Below, piece by piece: positions 22,038-33,800 of a stretch of DNA of 64,000 bases. The first letter of the stretch is position 1. Each line of letters opens with the position of its first letter. Origin of the DNA: Typhlomys cinereus (lineage: Eukaryota; Chordata; Mammalia; Rodentia; Platacanthomyidae); NCBI GenBank assembly GCA_023101885.1, contig JALPQD010000232.1:2260618-2324617 (forward strand), written 5' to 3'. The notes beneath the pieces are model-generated. The model was not told the DNA's origin. It made no database searches and worked only from the letters and a program-made list of their open reading frames with translations. A program made the translations under genes and the position numbers.

Positions 22038-24377
22038 GTTTCTGTGTTTTATAGTCATAAGGCAGTAATTGTTTAAAAACAGAAAACCAACATGGCTATC
22101 TCCTAGCTGATAATTATTTATAGCTAAAAAATATAGTAGATAAAATATAGTAGCTTTATTCTTTATGATACTAACTAAAAATCTTCTATCCTCTTAGAAT
22201 TTGCTTCCTCAAATTCTGTGTTTATCAAATGTAAAGACAACAACCACTTGGGAATATTCCAGTCATCATATATCAATGAAATCCAAGTATATTTCTAGCT
22301 GACACATTTTGAGCATTGTTGTCAGTTTTGGTACATAGTATAAAAGTCTGAAGATCTTTCAATAAGTTCTGAAATTTTGAACTCATATTAAAAGGCCCAA
22401 ATCAAGAAAATAAGTTGTGCATGTTGTTTCTTTGTGCTGATTGTGATATACTCTTATATTGATATTTAGAGAAAATTTATCTTTAGGCTTCATTATACAG
22501 CAGGGCATATACAAACAATTAAAAGAATTGATTCTTTGTGATGAATGCTTAGAATCAAGAGAACAGTGGTCAGTCTGAAATTCTTTGCATTGAAGCTGTA
22601 GAGGAGCAATTCATTTTGGTTTGTCAATAAAAAACACTCCAATGTAGCTTAGTCATGAGTCTCATTTGTAGTGCAACTGGAGATTTTGAGGTTCAAACCC
22701 AGTTTTGACTTATTTTTTATCCCCTCTGTATTTCTTTCTTTCTCTCTTTTTTCCCTTTGCCTCTTTGGGGTATAAAAGCTATCAAAACCTGTCTTAGAAG
22801 TTACAATGCAATTCACTTTTCTTGTCCCTGTGTTTATGACATGATTAGTATCTACAAGCAGGTAGGGAATTGGAGAACCATTCTGTGTCTGACTATGGAG
22901 GTGTCAGGGTCTGATTGCAGCACAACATGTGAGACAGATCTCTTTGCTTTGATCCTAGGAACATCCTATTGCTCTTTTACTGACACCAGGAATCATTTTG
23001 TCTTCTTAACCTTCACCAAGGATCAGATTATGCCTGGTACTGGGCCTTGGCAATAATTCTAGCGCATTATCAGTTGTCAGAGCATGCTCTCCACAACCTT
23101 AACACATCCTGACAGTCACTCTACTGAGTGATTCTCTGCCCTAACCTTAAGAAATTACCGTCCTTGCTACATTTTGCAAAAACTTGCAGCTACACATCCA
23201 ATAACGAAAAGAAGCAAGCCCAAAGCTATTCCCTTAATTGTGCACACAGTTAAAGTGGAAGGGTCAGAATGCTGCATCATGGTACTGCAGTCACTTGTAT
23301 TTTCTCCTACTTTAAGCCCTAAACCTTCCCAAGCTGGAATGCATAAGTAAGGAGATAAGAGGATTAAACTTGTGTCTTGAAAATAGAATCCTAAAAATTT
23401 ACAAAGGAACATTCTTTAAGAGTGGACAGAAATCTGTTCATCTCTGAATCTCAAACAAGGCAAAGGTTCACTAGCTACAAAAGCATGTAGATAAGCCCAG
23501 GAGAAAAAGCTTAAAAGACACTTCTTTTGTCATTTGCCTCATATTCATGGTACTGATTTCCCTTAAGGAACTGTTTCTGAAAGCAAATGAATTCATATAC
23601 CTGGAATTTCAAAATATGATGAAGGATTGGAGAATGAAGATATATAAAAGTGAGAAAACAATCTCTATCAATACTTTTTTTCAAAGTGACCATATTGCCT
23701 TAATTGATAATCTTTACATAGTTGTTTTTTTTTTTTAAATCTGAGCATTTGCTTTGGAAAATCATGGGCATCTTCTGTACTAGTAATACCTTTGTTAGTT
23801 TCAGAGAACCAGACAGTTTTATATGCAAAATGGCTTTCTGGAGAAACAAGCATTTCATTAGGCAGCTGCCTGGAAATGTTAAGAGATGCTAATTGCTTGG
23901 CAGACTGTGAGGAGCTGGGAGCACAGAGGGATGCTCTTGTTACCCCAGTTACTGGAAAGCAGAAAGTGAACTCAAATGGAATCTAAGAAATCCACTTTCT
24001 CATTGTTATGTTTCTTTCTTGTTTGTTTAACAACCTTTACATTTTCTGTTAGTAAAGAATGGAATAAAATCTAAGGCAGAATGGCATAATTGCTCAAATT
24101 ATGGTGAGTCTCTCAAGAAGTGAATGTACTTGAAGAACCAGATATCCTTCTCAACAAATTACCATTCTCACCAAAAAACAATCCTCAAATATTAATGATT
24201 AAACAAGTATTACTTTCAGAGGTAGAGTTAATTTCTGGTCACTTTGATCATCATGAAGAAACATGCAGTAAGATCTACTAGAAATATCAGAGCTATAACC
24301 TTTTCCTGTGCATGCATTCCTAGATTACTCAAAGAAAAGATATATCTCAGCTTTTAGAAAGAGTAGTAGCACACAAG
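22038..24377. other. Low-repeat DNA, no gene recognised
   Basis: Open frames at 22757-23056 (99 codons) and 23167-23412 lack recognisable motifs. No SINE, LTR or L1 identified. A T-run at 23724-23736 is the only simple repeat of note. Confidence 0.4.
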
Positions 24378-24741
24378 TGTCACAGTTACTCTTTCTGATT
24401 CTGTGAGACAACACTAACACAACCAACTTAAGGGGAAAGAGATATTTATTTGGCTTAGAGTTCCAGAGGGGAGATACAGTCCATTATGGAGGAAAAGGCA
24501 TGGTTGGCTGATAAAAGCCGGGGGTGGCTTAAGACACATTCATCATGGAGGCCAAGAGAGCAAGCTGCAAACTGCAAGAGGAGAAAAGGACAGGGCTAAC
24601 CAAATTCAAGGCCCACCTTAGTTGACATGCCTTCCTCCAGCAAGGCTTCATTTCATCAAATTGTCATACCTTTCCTAAGCATCAACTAAGGATTGAAATA
24701 CATGAGTCTGTGAGGGACAATTCACATTTCAAAGTATGACA
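24378..24741 (-). mobile_element. MaLR-type LTR, antisense
   Basis: The plus strand begins TGTCACAGTTACTCTTTCTGATTCTGTGAGACA, then AACCAACTTAAGGGGAAAGAGATATTTATTTGGCTTAGAGTTCCAGAG. Further on come CTTCCTCCAGCAAGGCTTCATTTC and GAAATACATGAGTCTGTGAGGGACAATTCACATTTCAAA. This is the antisense order of the common rodent MaLR LTR. I could not find a matching 5-bp duplication at the ends. Confidence 0.75.
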
Positions 24742-25914
24742 ATGCTTATGTGAAATGGTTGTTAGGATTTGGTGTTCCAACTCCCACTTCAATGCTTTCT
24801 GATAGGTGTTGCTGCTTCATTGATTTATAAATATTAGAACTGATGTATTCCTGTGTGTTTATATTAAGCACACAAAGTTTTGTTAATATCATACTGCATA
24901 AAAATTTTCACATTTAGAAATATTAAGACACATTGTGTGTTTTAACATGTTACCATGCAACCACTAATATTAAATTTCCTTTTGAACTGGCCACATTTCC
25001 CACTTCCTTTCATTAAGTCATTGTTTTGGCAAGAGGGAAGCACAAGGAGGGAAGCTTCAGTTTGTTAACATACATCAGAAATCAGATTGTCTACTCAGAT
25101 TAGTACAACTATTCCTTTGGGCTTTCTTGTGTTTAAAGATGGTTTCCCAAAAATACTTCTAAGATTTATAGCTTGATTTGAAAACATCTTTAAATTTCTA
25201 GTTCGTGGCTTTTAAAGAAAAAATAACAAAACCAGCAATCGATCAGAGCGAACTATTTAAAACATTTGCTGAATTCTACCTAATTTTATAGGTAATATTC
25301 TCTAGGCTTGAAATGTGTCATTTTCCTTGAAGACATCCCCTTCCCTCTGTCTGCTGCATTCCCTGTTTTCTTGGACTCTGAGGATCTTTGTTGAGAACAA
25401 GCCTGGGAGGTGATCCCAAAGTGCAGAGCAGCATTTCAGTCATGGCTCTCACAGTTGTGGTTTGCACATTCCTGTAGTCACATGCTCATTAGAATTCATA
25501 CGTGCACTTTTCCCATTGTAAATGATTGAAATCCCTAGGTATGCTTTATAATTTTAATACTACTTGCTGCAAAACTCTGCAGTATTATGAAATGTCATTT
25601 ATCAAGGGATTCCATATTTTTTTACTATCGATATAAGGAAATAATTATTCTTAGAAACTTGAAAAACTTCAGCTTTAAGTCATTATCCATATCTAGCCCA
25701 AGTTAAGAGTCTTGGGTTATTTATTGAATATCAACAAAATAACCAGATTTCAACAAGGCAATAGAATTTAATGCCAGCTAAGAAGAATCTCAATAGACAT
25801 TCTACCTCTTTCAGTAAGAGCGAACACCATCTACTGGTTCTGAGCATTTTCTCACTCATAGAACTGCCTATTTGTAACAGACTGTACTTGGTTACTAAAA
25901 CAAAGCAGCATAAA
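24742..25914. other. Low-repeat AT-rich DNA
   Basis: No element or gene recognised. Confidence 0.4.
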
Positions 25915-25919
25915 GTAGT

Positions 25920-26558
25920 TGTTATGGTTGCATTTTGGTATCAACTTGACAGTTGCAGGCTGTTTGGGGCATAGCTGTGGAAGGTTAATGGTTGGAATGG
26001 CCCCTGAGCAAGTCCGCAGGTACTTGACTGATTGCTGTGGAGAACCCAGCCCATAGTGGGTGGTACTTTCCAGTGGTAGACTGGATAATAGAAGGTGCAA
26101 GAAGGAGGGACTTGCTCTTCCTTTATTTGGTGTCGACTTGCTGTGCAGTCCACCCTGCCGTGCACATTGTTTGCTTTTAGAGCGTTTGACCTTTGTTGCT
26201 GTTGCTGCCGTCTCTGTCTTTGGCTGACTTGGAGCTTCACCTTTTCCATCACGTTGTTGCTGTTCCCGCTGCCTTTGGAGCCTGGTCTCTAGGCCTTGTT
26301 GCTGTTTGGTGTTCACTGCTGATGTTGGAGCCCAGCTGTTCTTCACCGAAGTTGGAACCCAGTGTCTTCATCCCTCCAGAAGAGGCTTGAGACCTTCTCG
26401 GGATCTTTTGGCTTTGTGGAACATTCCAGCCAGGAAAGAGGCTGCTGCGGGCGGCTGCCTTGAAGGACACTATTTTTATTGTGAGTTATTTCTAAACAAA
26501 CTTATTTACATATTACATTCTATAGGTTTAGTTTCTTCAGAGAACCCTGCCTAATACA
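25920..26558 (+). mobile_element. Solo LTR, ERVL/MaLR-type, with exact 5-bp TSD
   Basis: The element starts TGTTATGGTTGCATTTTGGTATCAACTTGACAG and ends AGAGAACCCTGCCTAATACA, giving TG...CA termini. GAGAACCCAGCCCATAGTGGGTGGTAC in between is typical of MaLR-type LTRs. The 5-bp repeat GTAGT lies directly outside at 25915-25919 and 26559-26563, as expected for ERVL-class integration. No internal region or second LTR adjoins, so it is a solo LTR. A 164-codon antisense frame (26346-25852) runs across the element and its flank and is not a gene. Confidence 0.82.
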
Positions 26559-26563
26559 GTAGT

Positions 26564-27836
26564 AGAGACTGATTGGGCATAAGGTCTCACTTAGAAAGAA
26601 TCTTTAAGAGCATTAGCATAATATTTCCTAAAATGATCCATGATACCAATTTCATCCAATATGAAATGCAGATAACAAAATATTTGTTAAATGAATGTAT
26701 TAAACTTGATTTTCGGTACAATTGTCAGGAATTAGTGTGCAGAAATTCTTTGTATTGGTTTTAAGAGGTGATGAAGTTCAATCTCATGAGTATATAGCAG
26801 CTCTGATACGGGTGTATGCTTTGTTAAGCAAATTGGTAAAATAGGGGTCTTTTTGAAGCACAGAGTATCATTGACTTTAAAACATGGTAAGTAAACTTCA
26901 AATCATTTACCAAGGATCATTGATGGTTACTATACTACAATCCTTTATTTCCATGTCATCTGATATTGTGTGGGAATCATAAGTAAAGAAACATAGATGC
27001 ATGTAACAATTTCTAGAAATAGAAATAAAGACAATTTTCATTGTGCTATGTAGCAATAAATATGACTATGAATGAACAGACCTCAATGACTTGATTCTTT
27101 ATGTCTAATAAATGTACTTTGCAAAAACGTTATAGTAAATTGCTTTAGTTTACACATTGCAATATACAAAGAGCGCACTGAGCTTTGGAATTTCTTATCA
27201 CATGTTCTATAACAAATATAATATGCTGTAACTCAAGGGTTTGGAATGGAGGGAAAAAATCATTATTTAACAACTTTCATCCTGATTGCTATGTGAGATG
27301 TTCTCAAAGGCATTGATTGCATTGCACAGTGTAATCCCTTCTGAAACATGAATATTGGCCTTGATAGGGCACATAACTTAGTATTTTTTGCTCTTCCCAG
27401 GAAGGTATTTCCTTTTACATGAAGATTAAAGAAAAAAAAAGAGGAAACACTGTAATGGGGTTTCAAGGAATAGGCAGATAAGAGAGAATTTTAGGAACTT
27501 CTTAATATTTAGCAGCTAGTAACTTCATTTGTAAGTGAGGAAAAGTCCTTTCACTGCAAGAATGGGCAAAAAAACCTTAGATTCTTTTTTATGTTGATTC
27601 AAGGTCAAATTTGCTTTTGTACTTCACCTATTTTATTTGGTTTTATTTATCAGTCGCAGTTAAAATGTTTTCTTCTGTGATTGAATTAACTAAGCGACAC
27701 ACACTTGCAGAAAGAGCAAACAAGTCCTATCACAGAGTGGCAGCATTGAGATGGTCTATTGAGTTCTGAATGCAAACCTGGTGATCTAAGATCCAATCCT
27801 CAGATCCCATATTTTGAAAGAAGAGATTCAACTTGT
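26564..27836. other. Unannotated AT-rich DNA
   Basis: No element or gene recognised up to the L1 target-site duplication. Confidence 0.4.
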
Positions 27837-27854
27837 AAAAAAAATAGTTCTTTG
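27837..27854. repeat. Left target-site duplication of inverted L1
   Basis: AAAAAAAATAGTTCTTTG. It is repeated exactly at 29753-29770 on the far side of the L1. The A run is partly ambiguous with the poly(A) tail, but TAGTTCTTTG is not. Confidence 0.92.
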
Positions 27855-28857
27855 GCTGAGTAGTACTCCATTGTATAGATGCACCACATTTTCTTTATCC
27901 ACTTGTCAGCTGTTAGACATTTGGGTTGATTCCATGACTTTGCTATTGTAAACAGTGCTGCTATGAACATGGTCATGCTTGTGCTATCGAGGTGAACTTC
28001 TGCTGCATGGGGGGTTATTCCCAAAAGTGGAATCGCAGGGTCATATGGCATTTCAATCTTTATTTTCTTTAAGAATCTCCAAACGGCTTGCCAGAGTGGT
28101 TGTATGAGCCTGCATTCCCACTAGCAATGTAGGAGAGTTCCCCTTTCTCCACATCCTCTCCAGCATTTGGTGTTGTTTGTATTGTGTATTTTTGCCATCC
28201 TGACCAGGGTGAGATGATATCTCAGGGAAGTTTTGATTTGCATTTCCCTGATGGCTAAGAATATGGAGAATTTTTTTAAGATATTTGTTAGACATTTTAA
28301 TTTCATCCCTGGTAAAGTTTTTTTCAAGTTCCAGGCCCCATTTTTTAATTGGACCATTTGTTTCCTTGGTGTTTAGTTTTCTAAGTTCTTTGTGCACTCT
28401 GGATAATAGAGCTCTATCAGATATGTGATAAGTGAAGATTTTCTCCCATTTTGTGGGTTGCCTTTGAGCTCGTGTTACAATCTCTTTATCTGAACAGAAG
28501 CTCTTTAATTTCACAAGATCCCAACTGTTGAGAATTGGTTGTATGACTGTGCTATTGGATGTCTGTTTAGGAACTGTTGTCGTAGCCCAATCAGCTCAAG
28601 AGAGTTCCCTATCCTTTCAACTATGGTTTTTATATTATCTGGCCTTATATAGAGGTCCTTGATCCATTTGGAATTAATTCTTGTACATCCAGACAAGTAT
28701 GGGTCCAGTTTTAATCTTCTGCATGTGGAGATCCAGTTTTGCCAGCACCATTTGTTGAAGATACTGTTCTTTTTCATTGGATTTTTTGGGCCCCTTTGTT
28801 AAAGATAAAATGGCTGTAGTTGTGTGGGCTTATATCTGGGTCTTCAACCTTATCCAT
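27855..28857 (-). pseudogene. L1 ORF2 3' part, inverted segment of a twin-primed L1
   Basis: On the minus strand this reads as the C-terminal part of L1 ORF2, the endonuclease/reverse-transcriptase protein of LINE-1. In order I see SIFNKWCWQNWISTC, then WIKDLYIRPDNIK, RQPTKWEKIF, REMQIKTSLRYHLT, the cysteine motif CWRGCGERGTLLHC, PYDPAIPLLGI, MFIAALFTIAKSWNQPKC and WIKKMWCIYTMEYYSA. The reading frame shifts at least twice (around 28357 and 28053), so it is dead. The catalytic domains are absent. It stops at CAATGGAGTACTACTCAGC, and the ORF resumes on the other strand at about 28858, which marks a 5' inversion. Confidence 0.93.
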
Positions 28858-29752
28858 CAAAAATGATGAATTAATAGAATTTGCTGGGAAATGGATGGAA
28901 TTATAAACCATTATATTGAGTTAAGTATCCCAGGCACAGAAAATTAAGTGCCGTATGTACTCCCCAATAGGTGGCTCCTAGTACCAAACCCACTTAGAGA
29001 CACTTAAGGATAAATCTCTCTAATACTACAGTAATTGCAAAGACCCCTCCCTCACTGCAGTTTCCTACTTTTATTACATCTACCTTTGAATATACTTTTA
29101 TAACAAGACTCTAGTTTATCAGCTTTTTATCTCTGGCTAGGGGGTGACATCCAAAACCCATCAGGATGGAGCCAAGGGCATTGCAGGAGCAGCAAAACTG
29201 AAAAAAAATCAACAAACCATAATTCAGAACATCAGAAACTCTATATCAACCACCTGGAACTAGGCCAGCCTAATCTCTCCCCATTCTGAAGCTCAGGGAA
29301 ATTTGCGGAAGAGGGGGAGGTAAGATTGTAAGAGCACAAGGATGGGAGGAGTAATGATATGCAAGATACTCCACACAAGTTAGGGCCGAAGCAATCATAA
29401 TTGGACTTTGCATGCCCTGCTCAATGTCCAACACACTATTGACCCCACAAAATCTAGCATGGGCTAAAGGCACTAGGATCCTTGGAAGCAAGGGATTGAC
29501 AGCCACCATAGTCTTCCTATGCTTAAGGGGAACACAGGAAAGGGTTCTGGGAAATGCCACTGGGTCCTTGACCTCATTGGAGAGGAGGACCCAGAGGAGA
29601 GTTTGGCATGCACATTAAAGGATGCTCTGTGGATGGGAGGAGGAGACACTGGTGGATGGGGAGAGAGGGGGAAGGGGAGGGAGCACAGGGGAGTGGGCAG
29701 GTGTAGGGAGGGAGGGGACCATTGTACCTGTTAAGTTTATATGAGCAGAAAT
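28858..29752 (+). mobile_element. L1 3' end: ORF2 C-terminus, 3' UTR and tail, non-inverted segment
   Basis: It opens AAAAATGATGAATTAATAGAA, coding NDELIEFAGKWMEL. This directly continues the ORF2 end seen on the other strand. A TAA follows, and after it decayed codons still resemble TIILS...SQAQK and the YSPIGG end of L1 ORF2. The 3' UTR runs to about 29752 and contains the G-rich tract at 29634-29718. The end is an A-rich tail that merges into the right target-site duplication (29753-29770). Confidence 0.92.
29634..29718 (+). other. G-rich polypurine tract in L1 3' UTR
   Basis: Many G runs of three to five are spaced by short A/GA linkers (GGGGAGAGAGGGGGAAGGGGAGGGAGC, then GGGGAGTGGGCAGG and GGGAGGGAGGGG). 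A G-rich polypurine tract is a known conserved feature of L1 3' UTRs and can form G-quadruplexes. Confidence 0.8.
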
Positions 29753-29770
29753 AAAAAAAATAGTTCTTTG
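29753..29770. repeat. Right target-site duplication of inverted L1
   Basis: AAAAAAAATAGTTCTTTG, an exact match to 27837-27854. Confidence 0.92.
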
Positions 29771-30669
29771 ACTTGCACATATGTATGTCTCTTCTCTTTC
29801 TCTTTACTCCATCCTAGTTTCTGTCTTTTTAAGTACCAAATAAATAGAAAAAATACAAGAAAAACCAAGGGAAAAATATCAGAACAAAATCTGAAACCTT
29901 CCTCTTCAACATTCACATATTCTTTTTCATATAATGTGTATTAAATTGTCTGCATTTTGCCTGATTCTTTTCCTTTGTGATGCTTCACTCACTGGTAAGT
30001 GAGCCTTCTCTGGCTTGCAAAAAGAAACTTTTGTCCATGAAAGAGCTTTATTATTGAATGAATCACTATATTGAACCAAGGTACTTTTTAAATGTATCTG
30101 TATCATTTCTTGCCTAGCTTGTTGCTCTAGACCTTGAGTTTAATCTAGTTCCGAATCAATCAACTCAGCTCAAAAATAGAATGAAAGAGTTCTCAGAAGA
30201 AAGTGAGAACGCAGAAAAATACATCTTTAAATTGCCTATTGTCCCTCGTGTTTCAGACATAGTTCATCACTGTCTCTCACAGGATGTGGGCACAGACAGA
30301 AGCACTTGAAAGGCAGAGGCAGGTCAAGCAGCCACCACTGTTGTATCAATTGCACGGTGAGTTGAGAGTCATGAGACAGGACACTAAAACAATGAGGAAA
30401 AAGTGCCTGTTTGATAAAAATAACATCTACCACTCATTCATTCTTTTGTAGGCTTCAATACTGATTGAGAGAAAAATCTGAACACAGAAAAGCAACATGA
30501 TGAAATAAGAACATCTTTGGGTAAGCAAAATAGTCCAGCTTTCTCTAGGAACATCCAAGTAGCCACACTCATAGAGGCACATTGTGGGTTCTTTAGAAAT
30601 AAAGTACCGTATTAATTTTTGGAAAATTTATTTGATTTCAAGAATGGCAAGTATAACTTCTTTGTAAAA
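29771..30669. other. Unannotated DNA
   Basis: No element or gene recognised. Confidence 0.4.
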
Positions 30670-30864
30670 ATTAATTGTGAGAGAGAAATGTAAGAGAGGA
30701 ATGTAAGAAAGATGGAGAAAAGACATGTATAGTAGTATTCATATAGATGGCACCGACAACTTTTGGAAATTTGTTCTTTCCCTCTGCCATGGTGACTCCA
30801 GGGCTGGGACTTGGATTGTCAGATTTTCAGAGGTGCTTACATGCTGCATCATCCTGCCAAGCCC
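30670..30864 (-). repeat. B2/B3-type SINE, diverged
   Basis: A decayed copy: GAGAGAGAAATGTAAG on the left, then CCCTCTGCCATGGTGACTCCAGGGCTGGGACTTGGATTGTCAGATTTTCAGAGGTGC. It ends CATCCTGCCAAGCCC, the antisense of a B2-like head. Confidence 0.55.
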
Positions 30865-33800
30865 ATAGCTACAGATTCTTAAGTTTGGGGTTTTATTTAC
30901 AACTCAGAAAATAATATGTTGGCACACTAAGTACTTCAACGGAAAGCATGGAAGGACCTTAGAAATCCTTATTTCCTGCCCTAATTTATGTTTCTCCTTC
31001 CTCTCCAAGACAGATGATAGAGACCACAGCTCTTCTCTAGGTGGGACATTAAAACTAAAATTCGTTTCCCCCTAAAAACAATTATGGAAGTTATAATTAT
31101 TACTCTCAACTTCCCCTGCCTCTCTAAGAACTAGCTATAAAGAAATCTATTGAGTTACTTTGACTGAGAGCATATGAGAAACCTTCATTCTCAAAAGGGT
31201 CCTACCCAGTACACAGAAGGCAGGACTGCTACACAGAGAAGAGAAGAATACTAACAACCAGACTTTACTGAGTTTCTGCCTATTATTATTACACATATCT
31301 TTTTGTCAGTTGTATTTCTATATGGCTTTCTGTTTCTCAATGAATTTAATCATATTAATGGCAATTACATTTGGATCTTTGAGTCTTTATTCTGAAGGTT
31401 TCCAGTTACTTTAAAATCTGATCATATAAATTTGTCATTTTTTCTTATTTAAGTGACTTTTATTGTTGAAGTATAGACTGAGAAATATATTGTAATTTTC
31501 AACTCTTACAGTCCTTTATTTTTGTTATTGTTTTTAGTGGAGAATTTGTATAAGCCTAGACACATGATGTGCCCAAGAAGGGTTACTGTTTTCCCTTAAT
31601 ATAGAATGTAAATATAAAAATGAAGAGACATAAAATTCATTCGTCGGAGACCCTGCCTCACAATGGTTTGCTTCATACACCTGTGAAGGCATTGGGAATA
31701 AAGTGCAAGCACTGTTATGTGAGAACTGTCAGGATGGTCAGTTAACTAACAGACCAGCACTTTTTTTCAGTAACCACAATGACATGAGGAAAGACTTGGC
31801 CTAGAGGAAAGAGAAATTGATTGGAGACATATATTACCATTAACTCAAGTGGAGCAGAACTCATTTTCTTCCAGTTTCTCTTTCCTGACTGGCCATTTTA
31901 TTATTTTTTCTTTTTGTTAACTTCATTTTTATGGGTACTCTAAAAATATTGGTTATTGATTTCACAGTTGTCATAAAGTTGATAAATGCTCAAAGTTTCT
32001 GCCCTAGGACAAACTTTTAAAATAAAATTACAAAAAGATTAAAAGTTGCTAAAAGAAAGCATGGATGCCCTTGAGTATTGTTTTTGCTATGTACACTAAA
32101 TAACACATTAGTATATCTTATTTGCTGCTGAAGCTTATCTATTAATGCCATCATTCTTGAACTTGAGTTATATAGCCACTGTGTTATAGGCATTGTATTC
32201 CTGGTTGGATATATGCATATCTCATTTTTTGCTCATAGTTATTTTTTATCTTTCAGAGAAAATAGACAAGACCAAGAAATAATAAATATTCTTAAATATT
32301 CTTTTACAGGTTATGTAAAATATGATTTGTGGCTGGAAAAGGATTATGTATGCTTTTAAGGAAAAGGTTAATGAGTAAGTAGAGTCTTGAATTCAAGTTG
32401 GAATTAGCTTAAGACATCAAATGAAGGTTGAAAAGGTGAGTTAAAACAATGTGCAAAAGTTAACCATGGTAGCATTGTTATTATCTGAAAGTCCATCTCA
32501 GAAATCTTTTAAGTAGAGCTATAATAGGTAGCAATTGAAGGAAGATCTCCATATACATATAATGATAGGATTACAAATATGTCTTTTAAGCTTGTGAGCA
32601 TAGTGGGATCATTCACACAGAACTAGTGCACAATTTCTCGAGATATATTAACTTTTTTGCCTTCATCACTGTCACGTTATATCATCATTGCTAATGTTCT
32701 TTCCTTTTTACTCTCTAGCAATAACAGCTCTGTACATTCTTACATGAATGAATGAGAAAATCACAGAGCCGAAAAGTACTGGAGACATAATCTAGAAGTA
32801 ATTTAAAAGTCTTAATCACTTTTAAAAATTACTAATGATATTTCAGACTTCGATTGTAGAAGACAGTTTTTCTATAATTAGTTTCTGCAAACTCAGGGGA
32901 AGGTAGTATAAGCAATGTTTGGTCTCTGCTTTTGTTTGTGCAAAATTAATTATTTAACCCAAATTAAATGAATTTGATGTATAAGAATCATACACTAGTT
33001 TGGCAGTAAAGAAGAAGAGTTGTAATGAGAAGAGGAGTAGGATGGAATTTGTGATCAAGATGTGAAAATAATCATAAATTCATTATATTCATGTATGAAA
33101 TACTAAAAGAATAAAAAAGAATCAAATATTTTAAGGAATGCTGGAATGGAGTTATCATCTATTGAAAATTTTTAGATTTCTGCAAATAAAAATACCAAAA
33201 TACCATATTAACTTTTGCCAAAAAAGATGGATGAATGCTGTTAATACAATCTATTATTAATTGGATATTGCAAAGATAGGTTCTTGAATGAAAACTCTGC
33301 ATAAGTTTGAATATGAATTTTAAGAATATGTTCTTTGTTTTGGTGTGGAGTGAAATGTGTCCTTTAAATACTTTGATTTAGAATTTTACTCTTTTTTTCC
33401 TCTAATTAAGTGGAATTTATCATGTTGGTCCAATAATGATTATTCAGCCCCATCTGACTGGATCTTACATAAGGATATAGTAAAAAGAAATCTGAAATGA
33501 TTTAACTCTAGAAGTGATCTGTCAAAATTTCATCTCATTCTAAACCAATCCTCTATCTCTGTAGTAATCGAAGAAGAAATCAGTGCCTAAAAAAACACAA
33601 GGTTCTGGACAAATGACTTCATAAGAATGTTCTGTCTAACGCTGAAAGGACTCTTTGTGACAAATACATGCATTGCCGTCATGACATATATGTAAAAATT
33701 GAGACTTCTAGTTAGGTAACTTATTAAAGATACAAAGTTAATAATTACTGGAAAATGATTAAAATTCATTTTTTTCCTAAAATCTTAAACAAAATTACCT

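Noticed and set aside
22757..23056. 99-codon plus-strand frame in repeat-poor DNA
   Set aside because: There is no recognisable domain, no start context or splice evidence, and the length is within chance for this many frames.
25852..26346. 164-codon antisense open frame, the longest in the window, Gln-rich
   Set aside because: It spans the 3' flank and body of the solo LTR at 25920-26558. The Gln run is CTG/TTG-rich LTR DNA read backwards. No domain is recognisable.
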